Position numbers and translations under genes: made by a program
Shown here: one piece after another, positions 54,319 through 63,652 of the stretch
How positions within the stretch are numbered: position 1 is the stretch's first letter
Layout of the letters: each line of letters opens with the position of its first letter
Notes under the pieces: generated by a model
Told to the model about the DNA's origin: nothing
Databases searched by the model: none
The model's input: only the letters and a program-made list of their open reading frames with translations
DNA from: Bosea sp. BIWAKO-01
GTDB lineage: Bacteria > Pseudomonadota > Alphaproteobacteria > Rhizobiales > Beijerinckiaceae
Direction of reading: 5' to 3'
Assembly (NCBI RefSeq): GCF_001748145.1
Contig: NZ_BCQA01000001.1
Coordinates: 6,722,501-6,786,500 of the forward strand
DNA length: 64,000 bases

Positions 54319-55779
54319 CTAATGCATCGCGCGGCTGAATTCTGCGGCGCTCTGCCAATCGTCGTAGCGCTCCCGATAGGCCGCAACGAGTTCCCGCTGC
54401 GGATTGAAGATCTCTGGGCTACCCAGGGGTTGGGTACAGATTTCGGCGGGGTTCTCGCCGGTGCAGGCCAGGCGGGCGAGCCGCGCCGCCCCGAAGGCGG
54501 CGCCGGTCTCGGCCTGGGGATAGCGATGCAATCTCATGTCCAGGACGCTGGCGAGGATGGAGAGCCACAGGCCCGAGCGCGCGCCGCCGCCAATGACCAC
54601 GGCCTCGGTGATCGGCCCGCCCGCGCTTTCCAGCGCCGCCTTGCCGTCCCTGAATGCAAAGGCGACACCCTCCAGCACCGCCTGCGTCATGGCGTTGCGG
54701 CCGGTCTCGTGACCGAGGCGGGCGAAACCGCCGCGCATCTGCGGGTCGTTATGGGGCGTGCGCTCGCCGGAGAGGTAAGGCGTGAACAGCGCCAGTGATG
54801 GCGCCGTGACCATCTCGCCGAGCGCCGCCAGCAATTCGACCTCCGTGCCTCCGACCAGATTCGCCCACCAGTTTAGGCTCGCGGCGGCGGAGAGATGGAC
54901 CGACATCTGGTGCCAGAGGCCGGGCAAGGCATGGCAGAAGGCATGAACAGCTCTGTCGGCCCGCGGCTCGAAACCGGCGGTGGTGCGCCAGAGCACACCC
55001 GATGTGCCAAGGGACAGGAAACTCGACCCGGCAGTGACCGCGCCCAGGCCAACCGCACCGGCCGCATTGTCGCCCGCCCCTCCGGCAAAGAGCGGCGGAG
55101 AATCAAAGCCGAGTTCCCGGGCGAGATCCCCGCGCATCCGTCCGGCGGGCTGCGAGCCCTCGACGAGGGCTGGCATCTGGCTGCGGTCGAGCCCGGTCGC
55201 AGCAAGCATCCTCTGCGACCAGTCGCGGGAACCGACATCGAGCCAGAGCGTGCCTGATGCGTCGGACATCTCCTCGATCGCCTCCCCGGTCAGCACCAGG
55301 CGCAGATAGGCTTTCGGCAGGAGGACCTTCCGGATGCGCCGGAAGAGACCGGGCTCATGCCGGCGGACCCAGAGCAGCTTTGGCGCGGTGAAGCCCGGCA
55401 TCGCGATATTGCCGGTGATGGCGCGCGAGGCCGGTTCGGCCGCCTCGAGCTCGGCGCATTCCGCGCTGGCGCGGCCATCGTTCCAGAGGATGCAGGGACG
55501 CAGCGGCCGGTCGGCCTCGTCCAGGAGAACCGCGCCATGCATCTGCCCGGAGAGCCCGATGCCCCGGCAGAGACGAAAGGCAGCCGGAGCAGCCTCCCTG
55601 AGGTCGTGCAAGGCGCCCAAGGCGGCGGCGACCCAGTCGCCCGGCTCCTGCTCCGACCAGAGTGGCTGCGGACGATGCACGGTGAGCGCGCGCGTCGTGC
55701 CGGCGACGACGCGCTGCTGCCCGTCGACCAGGATGGCCTTGAGCGACGAGGTGCCGAGATCGATGCCGATAGTGCCCAT
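54319..55779 (-). CDS. xylB: Xylulokinase
   Basis: The 486-residue FGGY-family kinase phosphorylates D-xylulose. Seen: GIDLGTSSLKAILVDGQQRV (phosphate 1), GIGLSGQMHGAVLLDEADRP, FAGGAGDNAAGAVGLGAVTA and VVIGGGARSGLWLSILASVL (adenosine site). ATG 55779 (MGTIGIDLG) is the family start. It begins the xylB-HAD-sorC run. With the polyol dehydrogenases here it would feed xylulose-5-phosphate to the pentose-phosphate pathway. Confidence 0.93.
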   Translation of the reverse strand: MGTIGIDLGTSSLKAILVDGQQRVVAGTTRALTVHRPQPLWSEQEPGDWVAAALGALHDLREAAPAAFRLCRGIGLSGQMHGAVLLDEADRPLRPCILWNDGRASAECAELEAAEPASRAITGNIAMPGFTAPKLLWVRRHEPGLFRRIRKVLLPKAYLRLVLTGEAIEEMSDASGTLWLDVGSRDWSQRMLAATGLDRSQMPALVEGSQPAGRMRGDLARELGFDSPPLFAGGAGDNAAGAVGLGAVTAGSSFLSLGTSGVLWRTTAGFEPRADRAVHAFCHALPGLWHQMSVHLSAAASLNWWANLVGGTEVELLAALGEMVTAPSLALFTPYLSGERTPHNDPQMRGGFARLGHETGRNAMTQAVLEGVAFAFRDGKAALESAGGPITEAVVIGGGARSGLWLSILASVLDMRLHRYPQAETGAAFGAARLARLACTGENPAEICTQPLGSPEIFNPQRELVAAYRERYDDWQSAAEFSRAMH

Positions 55780-55832
55780 GTCAGGCGCCACCCCGCCAGT
55801 GTCGGACGCCCATCATGTTTCCACGAGGTCTG

Positions 55833-55869
55833 GATCATCTGAACGGATAACGTATCCGGTCAGCTGATC
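55833..55869. promoter_or_regulatory. 37-bp near-perfect palindrome upstream of xylB
   Basis: An inverted repeat with GATCATCTGA and TCAGCTGATC outer arms and an inner CGGATA-ACG-TATCCG core; 15 of 18 positions are symmetric around base 55851. It starts 54 bases before the xylB ATG, so it is a strong operator candidate. It differs from the ATGCTC-type element of the other units, so another regulator, perhaps the SorC protein at 57189, is likely. Confidence 0.7.
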
Positions 55870-55930
55870 TAACCTTCCGTGTTTGCATCGGCATTTCCGA
55901 AAGCCGCAATCCACTTTTCGGGCCGATGCT

Positions 55931-56971
55931 TTAGCGCGCGTCATCAGCGGGCCCATGCGGGTAGATCAGGCTCTTCACCATGCCGGGCTCGTTGGCGGCG
56001 TGGCGACGAAAGGCGTCGGGCCCGTCGGCAAGCGAAAAGCGGTGGCTGACGACCGCGTCGACATCGACCTTGCCCTGCGCCACGAGTTCGATCGCCCGGG
56101 GATAGACATGGCCCATGCGGCGCGAAAACTTGATGGTGAGGCCGCGCCGGCGCGCTTCGGCGGCAGGAACGACATAGCTGTCGCCATCCGGGATGCCGAC
56201 GAGCACGACGCGGCCGCCGATGCGCGCGGCGCGAATGGCATCGCGAAAGCCTTCCGGCGCATTGGTGGCCTCGATCACCAGCGGCATGCCCTCGCCCTTC
56301 GTCCAGTCCGCGATCTCGGCAACGCTGGCGCCAGCCTTGCTAGCGCCGAGCTTGAGCGCCAGCGCGCGCCGATGCGGCTGCGGATCGCAGGCCAGCACCT
56401 CGCCGACGCCGACGGTTCGGAGCACCTGCAGGATCAGGAGCCCGATCGGGCCGCAGCCGATCAGCGCGACGCGTTCGAGCAGGCGGGGCTTGGCGAGGTC
56501 GACCGCGTGGATCGCGACGCCGAGCGGCTCCAGCATCACGGCATCGCTCGGCGTGAAGCGCTCGGGCACGGGAACGATCTGCGATTTCGGCACCCAGATG
56601 CGCTCGGTCATCGCGCCATCATGCGGTGGCGCGCCGATGAACACGACCTCGGGGCAGAGATTGGGGTGGCCGTCACGGCAATGCTGGCACTGGCCGCAGG
56701 CCTGGTTCGGATCGACAGCAACCAGCGCGCCCCGCGCCAGGCCAAGCTCCGGCAGGTCCTCGGTCAGCCAGCCGCTGAACTCGTGGCCCGGCACGAAAGG
56801 GGCGGCGATCACGGCCGAACCGATGCCGCCATCCTTATAATAGTGCAGGTCGCTGCCACAGAGCCCGACGGCAGCGACATCCAGCAGGGTTTCACTGGCA
56901 GCCCCCTCGCGCAGGTTGAACGGCGCGAAGCGCGCGTCACCCGCGGCGTGAAGAAAGATGGCGTGGGACAT
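55931..56971 (-). CDS. Zinc-dependent polyol (sorbitol/xylitol-type) dehydrogenase
   Basis: The 346-residue medium-chain dehydrogenase has the catalytic zinc site GLCGSDLHYYKDGG and GHEFSG, the structural zinc cysteines ACGQCQHCRDGHPNLC and the Rossmann motif VALIGCGPIGLLILQVL. LHYYKDGGIGS is typical of L-idonate/sorbitol/xylitol dehydrogenases. It is divergent from the second SorC regulator. D-xylulose from xylitol would suit the neighbouring xylulokinase. Confidence 0.88.
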   Translation of the reverse strand: MSHAIFLHAAGDARFAPFNLREGAASETLLDVAAVGLCGSDLHYYKDGGIGSAVIAAPFVPGHEFSGWLTEDLPELGLARGALVAVDPNQACGQCQHCRDGHPNLCPEVVFIGAPPHDGAMTERIWVPKSQIVPVPERFTPSDAVMLEPLGVAIHAVDLAKPRLLERVALIGCGPIGLLILQVLRTVGVGEVLACDPQPHRRALALKLGASKAGASVAEIADWTKGEGMPLVIEATNAPEGFRDAIRAARIGGRVVLVGIPDGDSYVVPAAEARRRGLTIKFSRRMGHVYPRAIELVAQGKVDVDAVVSHRFSLADGPDAFRRHAANEPGMVKSLIYPHGPADDAR

Positions 56972-57008
56972 TGCGCAGTGCACTCCGGCTTCGCATAGAC
57001 TTTCAACA

Positions 57009-57030
57009 AATGTATTTTTGTATTTACATT
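57009..57030. promoter_or_regulatory. Inverted repeat between the polyol dehydrogenase and SorC genes
   Basis: AATGTA, ten bases and TACATT (57009-57030), in an AT-rich spot of an otherwise GC-rich region, between two divergent genes. Probably the operator of the SorC protein encoded at 57189. Confidence 0.6.
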
Positions 57031-57188
57031 AGTGATGGTCAAGGCAAATCCGCAGCGGCAGGCCGCATCGCTGTGCGTTGTCGCAGCAAACGAAAGCGAT
57101 GTAAGCCCGGTGCAGGAACGCAATCTCGACCGATTCCGCCGCGAAGGGCTGGCGGTCTCGACGCCGCTCTCGCCCTTGGGATGACGCG

Positions 57189-58136
57189 ATGCCGGAGGAT
57201 CCGCAAACCCAGGTCAGAGCCGCCTGGCTCTATTACATGGAAGGCCTGACCCAGGCCGATATCGCCGACCGGCTGAAGATGACGCGATTGCGGGTCAACC
57301 GCCTGCTGAACGAGGCGCGCAGCAGCGGGCTCGTCAATATCACGATCAATTCGCGGCTGGAGAGCTGCGTCAGGCTGGAGCAGGCGCTGGTCGAGGCGTT
57401 TGGCCTCAAGGACGCGATCGTCGTGCCGACGCCAAGCGACCCGGCGCAGATCTCCGCGCAGATCGGCAAGGCGGCCGGCGAGCTGGTCTCGCAGATCATC
57501 GACGAGCATCCCTCGGGCGTCTTCGGCGTCGGCTGGGGCGGGACGCTGCGCGAGACGATCCGGCATGTGCGGCCGGGCCAGTATCGCGATCTCGCCGTTA
57601 CCTCGATGATGGGCGGGCTGACCTATGGCATCGAGATCAACACGTTCGAGATCGCCAGCCATTTCGCCAGGCTCTGGCAGGCGGAGTGCCATTATCTGGC
57701 GGCGCCGATCTATGCCGGCACGCCGCAATCGCGCGACACCATCCTGGCGCAGGACGTGTTCGAGGCCGCCTTCGCCCGCATCCGCGCGACCGATGTCGCG
57801 ATCCTCAGCGCCGGCGATCTGAGCGAGCGCTCGCTTTTGGTGCGCTACGGACTACCCGGCGATGTCGGCTCCCGGGAACTGGCGGAGCATGGCGCGGTCG
57901 GCGACATGCTCGGACAGTTCATCGACTCTGAGGGCAACGCGATCGACCATCCGATCAACCGCCGCGCCATCGCCCTGCCCCTGGACGGCCTGCGCGGCAT
58001 TCCGACCATGATCCTGGCGTCGGGCGGCACGAACAAGGCCGCGGTGATCGCAGCCGCGCTCCGCGCCAGGCTGGCCTCCGTGCTGATTACCGATGAAGAC
58101 GCCGCTTCGGCGGTGCTTGCGCTGCACCGGGGCTGA
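57189..58136 (+). CDS. SorC-family sugar-binding transcriptional regulator
   Basis: 315 residues. The helix-turn-helix is AWLYYMEGLTQADIADRLKM with TRLRVNRLLNEARSSGLVNI, and the sugar-binding domain includes GVGWGGTLRETIRHV and SRELAEHGAVGDMLGQFIDS. It is a paralog of the regulator at 52614 with the same length. It is divergent from the polyol dehydrogenase gene, its probable target. GGGA lies before the ATG. Confidence 0.92.
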   Translation: MPEDPQTQVRAAWLYYMEGLTQADIADRLKMTRLRVNRLLNEARSSGLVNITINSRLESCVRLEQALVEAFGLKDAIVVPTPSDPAQISAQIGKAAGELVSQIIDEHPSGVFGVGWGGTLRETIRHVRPGQYRDLAVTSMMGGLTYGIEINTFEIASHFARLWQAECHYLAAPIYAGTPQSRDTILAQDVFEAAFARIRATDVAILSAGDLSERSLLVRYGLPGDVGSRELAEHGAVGDMLGQFIDSEGNAIDHPINRRAIALPLDGLRGIPTMILASGGTNKAAVIAAALRARLASVLITDEDAASAVLALHRG

Positions 58137-58157
58137 AGCGCGAGCGCGCCGGGCGGC

Positions 58158-58394
58158 TCATCGCCGCCAGAAGGGCTTGGCGATCTCTTCCTCGACCTGC
58201 CATGTCGTCAGGCCGATATCCCTGATCAGATGCGGGCTCTCCTGCAGTGTCCGCGCGAGCTGCCAGCGGAAGCGCAGCCGCCAGCGCCAGGTCGCGAACA
58301 CCTTTCGCAGGCTCGCCAGACTGGACGGCGGACGCGACCTGCCCGGCGACGCGGCCCGGTGCGGGGCTGAGGCAAGGGTGCAAGGACCGTTCAT
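58158..58394 (-). CDS. DUF1127 small basic protein
   Basis: 78 residues ending with the DUF1127 pattern RTLQESPHLIRDIGLTTWQV and EEEIAKPFWRR. The N-terminal 30 residues are a Pro/Ser/Arg-rich extension. DUF1127 proteins are alphaproteobacterial small proteins; some bind RNA and affect phosphate, nitrogen or stress responses. GAGG lies six bases before ATG 58394. It is divergent from the winged-helix/TPR regulator. Confidence 0.88.
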   Translation of the reverse strand: MNGPCTLASAPHRAASPGRSRPPSSLASLRKVFATWRWRLRFRWQLARTLQESPHLIRDIGLTTWQVEEEIAKPFWRR

Positions 58395-58521
58395 GACAAC
58401 CTCGAGCCGGTTTGAGGGTTCGGGAGCCCTCGGACTGAATGAGGTTGAAGTCTGCGGGAGACGAGCAGCGTCGTACTCAAGCCCGCCCAAATAGTTCCAA
58501 AAACTTCCAAACCGGCTATAA

Positions 58522-60037
58522 ATGCACCGCATGCAGGGATCGCGCTTTGCCTTTGGTCCGTTCGTGCTTGATTCAGGTGCGGGAACGCTGCTTCGCAACA
58601 ATGTCCCCGTTGCCCTTGGCCAGCGCGGGCTGAAACTGCTTGCAGCACTCGTCGGACGGCCCGGCGAAATCCTGGAGAAGGCCGCGCTGATGGACGCGGC
58701 CTGGCCGGGAACGGCGGTCGAGGAAGGCAATCTCACCGTCCAGATCGCGCAGTTGCGGAAGCTGCTCGGCCGGGCCGCCGATAGCGGCGAATGGATCGTG
58801 ACCGTTCCGCGCATCGGCTACCGCTTCACGGGGGCGATCGAACAGCTCGACGGCGCCAGACGAGCCCCTTTGCCTTTGCCCAGCAAGCCGTCGATCGCCG
58901 TGTTGCCCTTCGTCAATCTGAGCAATGATCCCGAACAGGAATCCTTCGCCGATGGCTTGACCGAAGACCTGATCACCGACCTGTCCCGCAATGCCGGCCT
59001 GTTCGTCATCGCGCGCAACTCGACCTTTGCCTACAAGGGCAAGGCGATGGACGTGCGCGGCATCGCGGGGGAGCTTGGCGTGCGCTTCCTGCTGGAGGGC
59101 AGCGCCAGACGCGCCGCGGGGCGCGTGCGCATCAACGCCGCAGCTGGTCGACGCGGTGAGCGGCGAACATCTCTGGGCGGAACGCTTCGACCGCAGCCTT
59201 GAGGATATCTTTGCCGTGCAGGACGAGGTCGCCGGCAGAATCGTCGAGGCGCTGCTCGGCCGGCTCAGCGCCCCGCCGCCGCGCAACCGGCCCCGGAATC
59301 TCGAGGCCTATGATCTCTGCGTGCGGGCGCGCAAGCTGCTCGACGAATCCCCGCAGACGGCGCGAGAAGTGCATCTGATGCTATCGCGCGCGGTTTCGCT
59401 CGATCCGGACTATGCAGAGGCCTATCGCTGGCTGGCCATAAACCACTGGATGGGGTGGGTGCATTGGGGCGAGCCCATGGAACCCGCCCGGAGCATTGGC
59501 CTTGAGCTGGCGCGCAAGGCGGTCGCAATCGACCCCAACGATGCCGGCTGCCGCTGGGTGCTGGCCTATCTGCTGGCCTATGACCGCAGCTTCGCCGAGG
59601 CGGATGCGGAGTTCGCCCGGGCGATCGAACTCGACCCGAACGAAGCCGATATCTTTGCGACATTATCCGACATCGCGGTCCTGGCCGGGCGCATCGAGGA
59701 GGGGCTCGCGCAGATCGGCAAGGCGTTCCGGCTGAACCCGTTTCCGGCGGGCTGGTACTATCTGACGCTCGGCCAGGCGCAATATGCGGCGGGCGACTAC
59801 GAGGCCGCCGTCGAGACGCTGCGCAAGGACGAAACCTATCGCACGAGCTCACGCCGCTTCCTGGCGGCAAGCCTGGCCCAGCTCGGCCGGCTCGACGAGG
59901 CCCGCTCCGAGGCCGCGCTGTTCCTCGTCGGCAATCCGCATTTCACGACCAGCCACTGGGCCACGACCGAGCCCTTCCGTGATGATCAGACGCTCGCGCA
60001 TTTCGTCGACGGCTTCCGCAAGGCCGGTCTTCCCTGA
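58522..60037 (+). pseudogene. Winged-helix / TolB-like / TPR regulator with a +1 frameshift at about 59140
   Basis: Reading frame 1 gives an OmpR/CadC-type winged helix (RLLGRAADSGEWIVTVPRIG-like end; LLAALVGRPGEILEKAALMD) and a TolB-like domain starting PSIAVLPFVNLSNDPEQESF. At 59140 one extra G breaks the frame. RVRINA continues as QLVDAVSGEHLWAERFDRSL only in frame 2, with TPR repeats up to the stop at 60037. The intact protein would be about 504 residues, a type often annotated as adenylate cyclase-like. Because both parts keep good coding sequence, this is a recent mutation or a base-call error. The original start follows no clear ribosome binding site. Confidence 0.8.
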
Positions 60038-60052
60038 CATCGCTGGCGTGCC

Positions 60053-60442
60053 CTACTCCTCACGCCCCGGAGCGTCGCGGTCGCGCTCATAGTGTCTCGC
60101 GAGGGGAAAGGGCGGCAACCAGGACTCGCGCCGGATGACCCAGCTCTCATAGGTCGGCATCAGCTGGTCCGGGGCATCGAGCGAGCCCAGATTGACTTCG
60201 ATCTCGTCGCCGCTGCGCCCGAATAGGGGCGAACCGCAATTGGGACAGAAGAAGCGCCCACGATAGTCGCGTGTTTCGCCCTCGACCGTCACCGCATCCT
60301 CGGGGAAGACCGCCGACGCATGGAACAGGGCGCCATGATATTTGCGGCAGTCGAGACAGTGGCAGAGGCCGACGCGGTAGGGGCGGCCCGAGGCCACGAT
60401 CCGGACATTGCCGCAGCGGCAGCCGCCCGTGAAACGGTCCAT
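60053..60442 (-). CDS. GFA/CENP-V-fold zinc protein
   Basis: 129 residues with GGCRCGNVRIVASGRPYRVG, GLCHCLDCRKYHGALFHASA and FFCPNCGSPLFGRSGDEIEV, the GFA-family zinc cysteines. It is the fourth GFA-fold protein in the window. It is convergent with the frameshifted regulator gene. Activity unknown. Confidence 0.87.
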   Translation of the reverse strand: MDRFTGGCRCGNVRIVASGRPYRVGLCHCLDCRKYHGALFHASAVFPEDAVTVEGETRDYRGRFFCPNCGSPLFGRSGDEIEVNLGSLDAPDQLMPTYESWVIRRESWLPPFPLARHYERDRDAPGREE

Positions 60443-60515
60443 GCTGCGTCTCCTCGCAGGTCAAGCCGCGAAAATCGTTACAGCGATCCCTGGCGAGCGT
60501 CCATGCAAGCGGCGC

Positions 60516-61307
60516 TCAGGCGCTGCGGATCGCCTCCAGAAGTTCGCCATGGATCAGGCCGTTCGAGACGACCTTCTCCAGGTCCTCATCGCGTGAATCC
60601 CGGCCCGCAACCGTCGTGACCCTGCCGCCGGCGGCGCGCACCAGCGGCATCGCGGCGGCATGCGAGACGATATCGGCTTTGAGCCCGATGAAGGCATCGA
60701 GCCGGCCGGCCGCGACCAGCGACATTTCGAGCCCGCCGGAGACGATGACGCGCACGCCGCGGCAGAGGCCCGATAGCCGCCGGATGACGGCGCAGGTCCG
60801 CTCCGTATCCTCAATCGAATAATGCGAGGTCAGGCAGATCGAGACGACGGCGTCGGCAAGGCTCGTGGTCCGGGAGACGACGGCTGGCTCTCCATCGATG
60901 CTCGCGACGGACCCTTCGGCGTAGCGCGCGACCAGCCCGGCGAGCGGCGCATGGGTCAGGCCGAGCACGGTGCGACCCTCTTCCTGATAGGCGAGCGTCA
61001 CCGAGAACCAGGGCAGGCCGCCGGCATAGTTCACCGTGCCGTCGAGCGGATCGATGATCCAGCAGGGCGCGTCGGACGCGCCGGAGAAGCCGGCCTCCTC
61101 GGAGAGGATCGCCGCCTCCGGCGTCAACCGGCGCAGGCCCGCGATGACCAGCCGCTCCGAGGCGAGATCGGCGGCGGTGACGACATCGCGGAGTTCCTTA
61201 CGCGTCACGGAAAGCTGCTCGCCCTGCATCGCGACGAGCAGATCGGCGGCCTCGCTCGCCAGCCCGCCGGCCTGCTCAAGGAGGGAGAGAAGGCGCCGGT
61301 CAGACAT
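60516..61307 (-). CDS. Inositol-monophosphatase-family protein
   Basis: The 263-residue Mg2+-dependent phosphatase has LSEEAGFSG (metal Glu), WIIDPLDGTVNYAGGLPWFS (DPxDGTxN) and the C-terminal FIGLKADIVSHAAAMPLVRA in place of WDxAAG. The first Trp-Asp of that motif is changed (KADIVSHAA), so the substrate may differ from myo-inositol-1-phosphate. It overlaps the GpdQ-like gene by eight bases, so both likely act on the same imported phosphodiester. Confidence 0.88.
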   Translation of the reverse strand: MSDRRLLSLLEQAGGLASEAADLLVAMQGEQLSVTRKELRDVVTAADLASERLVIAGLRRLTPEAAILSEEAGFSGASDAPCWIIDPLDGTVNYAGGLPWFSVTLAYQEEGRTVLGLTHAPLAGLVARYAEGSVASIDGEPAVVSRTTSLADAVVSICLTSHYSIEDTERTCAVIRRLSGLCRGVRVIVSGGLEMSLVAAGRLDAFIGLKADIVSHAAAMPLVRAAGGRVTTVAGRDSRDEDLEKVVSNGLIHGELLEAIRSA

Positions 61308-62160
61308 GGGCTGCCACCGCCTGCTGCTTGCCGGGATAGGCGGGGTCGAGCACGAAGGGCCGGCGCGGGCCAAAATCGCCGATCGGCTGGATATGGCTGA
61401 CCAGTCCGGTCTCGGGCTTCCAGACATGGATCGCGAGCGCGGGCGGCTCCATGACGAACCGGTTCTCCGTGCCCGGGCGCAGGTCGAGCGCGACCTGATG
61501 GGCGGTGCCCGGCGCGACGAAGCCGATCGTGCCGGCGAAACGCCGCTGAATCGGGCGATGGTAATGGCCGCAAAGCACCCGCTCGATCTCGGGATGACCG
61601 CCGATCAGCGCGACAAAATCCGGCGAGACCCGGCAAGGCATGATGTCCATGCCGTCGACGCCGACAGCGAAGGGCGGGTGGTGCATGAAGATCAGCGTCG
61701 GGCGGCCGCGCCCCTCTGCAAGGCGCTCCGCGAGCCAGGCCTCGCGCTCCCAGCAGATCTCGCCGCCATCCTCACCGGCAATGACGGTATCGAGCCCGAT
61801 CAGCCGGACCGGATAATCCTCGATCACGTAATGCAGGAAGCCGCTTTTCGTCAGGGAGGAACCGGCCTGCCCCAGGCCAACTTGCCCGAGCATGGCAGCA
61901 AAGACTTCGCGCCGGTCATGATTGCCGGGCACGGCATAGACCGGCATTGGCAGCCTTGCGAGCTCGGCGCGGACGATCTCGTATTCCTCCGGCAGCCCGC
62001 AATCGCAGAGATCGCCGGTGACGAGCACGCAATCCGGCCGGGGCTCCAGCGCCAGCACCGCGTCGATGGCGCGCCGTGTCGCTGCATTGGTGTCGACGAT
62101 GCCATAGGCCGGCTGGCCATGCGGGCGCACGTGGAAGTCACTGAGCTGGGCGATGATCAT
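61300..62160 (-). CDS. gpdQ: GpdQ-like glycerophosphodiesterase (metallophosphoesterase)
   Basis: The 286-residue binuclear metallophosphoesterase has metal ligands in SDFHVR (D-x-H), TGDLCDCG, PGNHDRRE, FMHHPPFAV and CGHYHRP. The layout matches E. coli/Enterobacter GpdQ, including the N-terminal YGIVDTNAA stretch. It should cleave glycerophosphodiesters or similar. It lies 112 bases after the binding-protein gene, before the phosphatase gene. Confidence 0.88.
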   Translation of the reverse strand: MIIAQLSDFHVRPHGQPAYGIVDTNAATRRAIDAVLALEPRPDCVLVTGDLCDCGLPEEYEIVRAELARLPMPVYAVPGNHDRREVFAAMLGQVGLGQAGSSLTKSGFLHYVIEDYPVRLIGLDTVIAGEDGGEICWEREAWLAERLAEGRGRPTLIFMHHPPFAVGVDGMDIMPCRVSPDFVALIGGHPEIERVLCGHYHRPIQRRFAGTIGFVAPGTAHQVALDLRPGTENRFVMEPPALAIHVWKPETGLVSHIQPIGDFGPRRPFVLDPAYPGKQQAVAAHV

Positions 62161-62272
62161 GAAGGCTCCGCAGGGCCAGGCAAAGGGGGGCCGGGCAAAT
62201 GGGGCATGGCGAATGGGTTTGCCGCCCGGCTGGCGCCGGGCGGCGTCGAAGCGACGCGTCAGGCGCGCCTGC

Positions 62273-63544
62273 TCACTTCATCAGCGCTTCGGTTTCGGAG
62301 ACGATGCGCTCGATACCGGCCTTGGGCTGGATGTCGCCGCGCATCACGCCGGAGATCACCTCACGCTGCTGGCGCCAGATGCGAACCGAGTTTCCGCCGG
62401 GATAGCCTTCCCAGGGAGCGGCGCGCTGGACCTGGCCGTTGATCGTCCGGAAATTGGCATTGTCCTTGTAGAACGGGCCAAGGAAGGCATCCCCACCGGC
62501 GCGCAGATTGGTCGGCATGTAGCCCGCGGTCTCGACGACGATCTTCTGGGCCTCGGGGCCGGTCACGAACTTGATGAATTCCCAGGCCGCCTTCTGCTTG
62601 GCTGCATCCTTGGCCGTGATCAGCGCGGCATTGCCGCCGGTCGGCAGCTTGCCCTTGCCCTTGTCATCGACCGGGAAGAGCCCGGTCTTCAGGGTGAAGC
62701 GGTCGCCGACCAGGTCGGTGACCTGGCGCAGCCGTGCCGGCGTGTCGAAGAAGATGCCGATCTTGCCGGCGATGAACTGCTGGCGCGACTGGTCCCAGTC
62801 GATCACCGGCATGCCGCCTTCCGTGACCAGGCTGCGCAGCAGGCTGAGCGTCTTCTCGCCCACCTCGCCGCCGAAGGCGACCTTCTTGCCGTCGGCGGAC
62901 AGCATGGAATGGCCGCCCTGCAGGATCACGCCGCGCCAGAGCCAGTCATCCGGCCAGTCATGGATGTTGTAGGCGAGGCCGGCGGTGTCGCCGCTGCGGA
63001 TCTTCTTGGCGAGCGCGACGACATCGGCCCAGGTGTCGGGCAGCTTGTCGGGGTCGCCGCCCGCCTTCTTCACCAGCTCGGCATTGACATACATCAGCGG
63101 CGTCGAGGCGTTGAAGGCAAGGCCGGCCTGCTTGCCGCCGACCTGGCCGAGCGCGAGCAGCGCGTCGGAATAATTCGCCTTGCGCCAGTCTTCGGGCTCG
63201 CCCTTCAGCAGCGGGCCGAGATCGACGACCTGCTTGCGCTTGTCGAGCGTCTCGACCAGCTCGCTCAACAGATGGAAGCCGGAATAATAGACATCCGGCA
63301 GCTGGTTGGTGACGGACTGACGCAGCATCGCCTGATGCCCTTCGTCATAGCTCGCCGCCGGCGCGCGGAAATTGATCTTGATATTGGGGTGCGTCTTCAT
63401 GAATTCCGCGGCGATCGGCTCATGGAACTTGGCGAAGGCCGGGAAGGCGTAGAGTACATCCAGCGTGACATCCTGGGCGCGGACGGCCGTGGATGCGACG
63501 AGGGCGAGCGCTGCCGCAGCAAGCGCTTTGCCGAAGGGCTTCAT
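62273..63544 (-). CDS. ABC transporter substrate-binding protein (CUT1, glycerophosphodiester/sugar type)
   Basis: 423 residues, signal KALAAAALALVASTAVRAQD, and a family 1 extracellular-binding fold: LDVLYAFPAFAKFHEPIAAE, FNASTPLMYVNAELVKKAGG, WEFIKFVTGPEAQKIVVETA and GYMPTNLRA. Related to UgpB but clearly different from the UgpB at 51116. The ligand is probably a phosphodiester or polyol compound, judging from the downstream GpdQ-like enzyme. A permease gene lies upstream on the same strand. Confidence 0.9.
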   Translation of the reverse strand: MKPFGKALAAAALALVASTAVRAQDVTLDVLYAFPAFAKFHEPIAAEFMKTHPNIKINFRAPAASYDEGHQAMLRQSVTNQLPDVYYSGFHLLSELVETLDKRKQVVDLGPLLKGEPEDWRKANYSDALLALGQVGGKQAGLAFNASTPLMYVNAELVKKAGGDPDKLPDTWADVVALAKKIRSGDTAGLAYNIHDWPDDWLWRGVILQGGHSMLSADGKKVAFGGEVGEKTLSLLRSLVTEGGMPVIDWDQSRQQFIAGKIGIFFDTPARLRQVTDLVGDRFTLKTGLFPVDDKGKGKLPTGGNAALITAKDAAKQKAAWEFIKFVTGPEAQKIVVETAGYMPTNLRAGGDAFLGPFYKDNANFRTINGQVQRAAPWEGYPGGNSVRIWRQQREVISGVMRGDIQPKAGIERIVSETEALMK

Positions 63545-63652
63545 GTTTGAACTCCGTGACAGGGACAGCGAAGCTGCCGGATTGTTTCAATGCGTCAGGC
63601 CTGAGCGTCTTGCGGTTGGGGCTTGGCAGTGCCGGTCCTTGTCGGAACCTGC

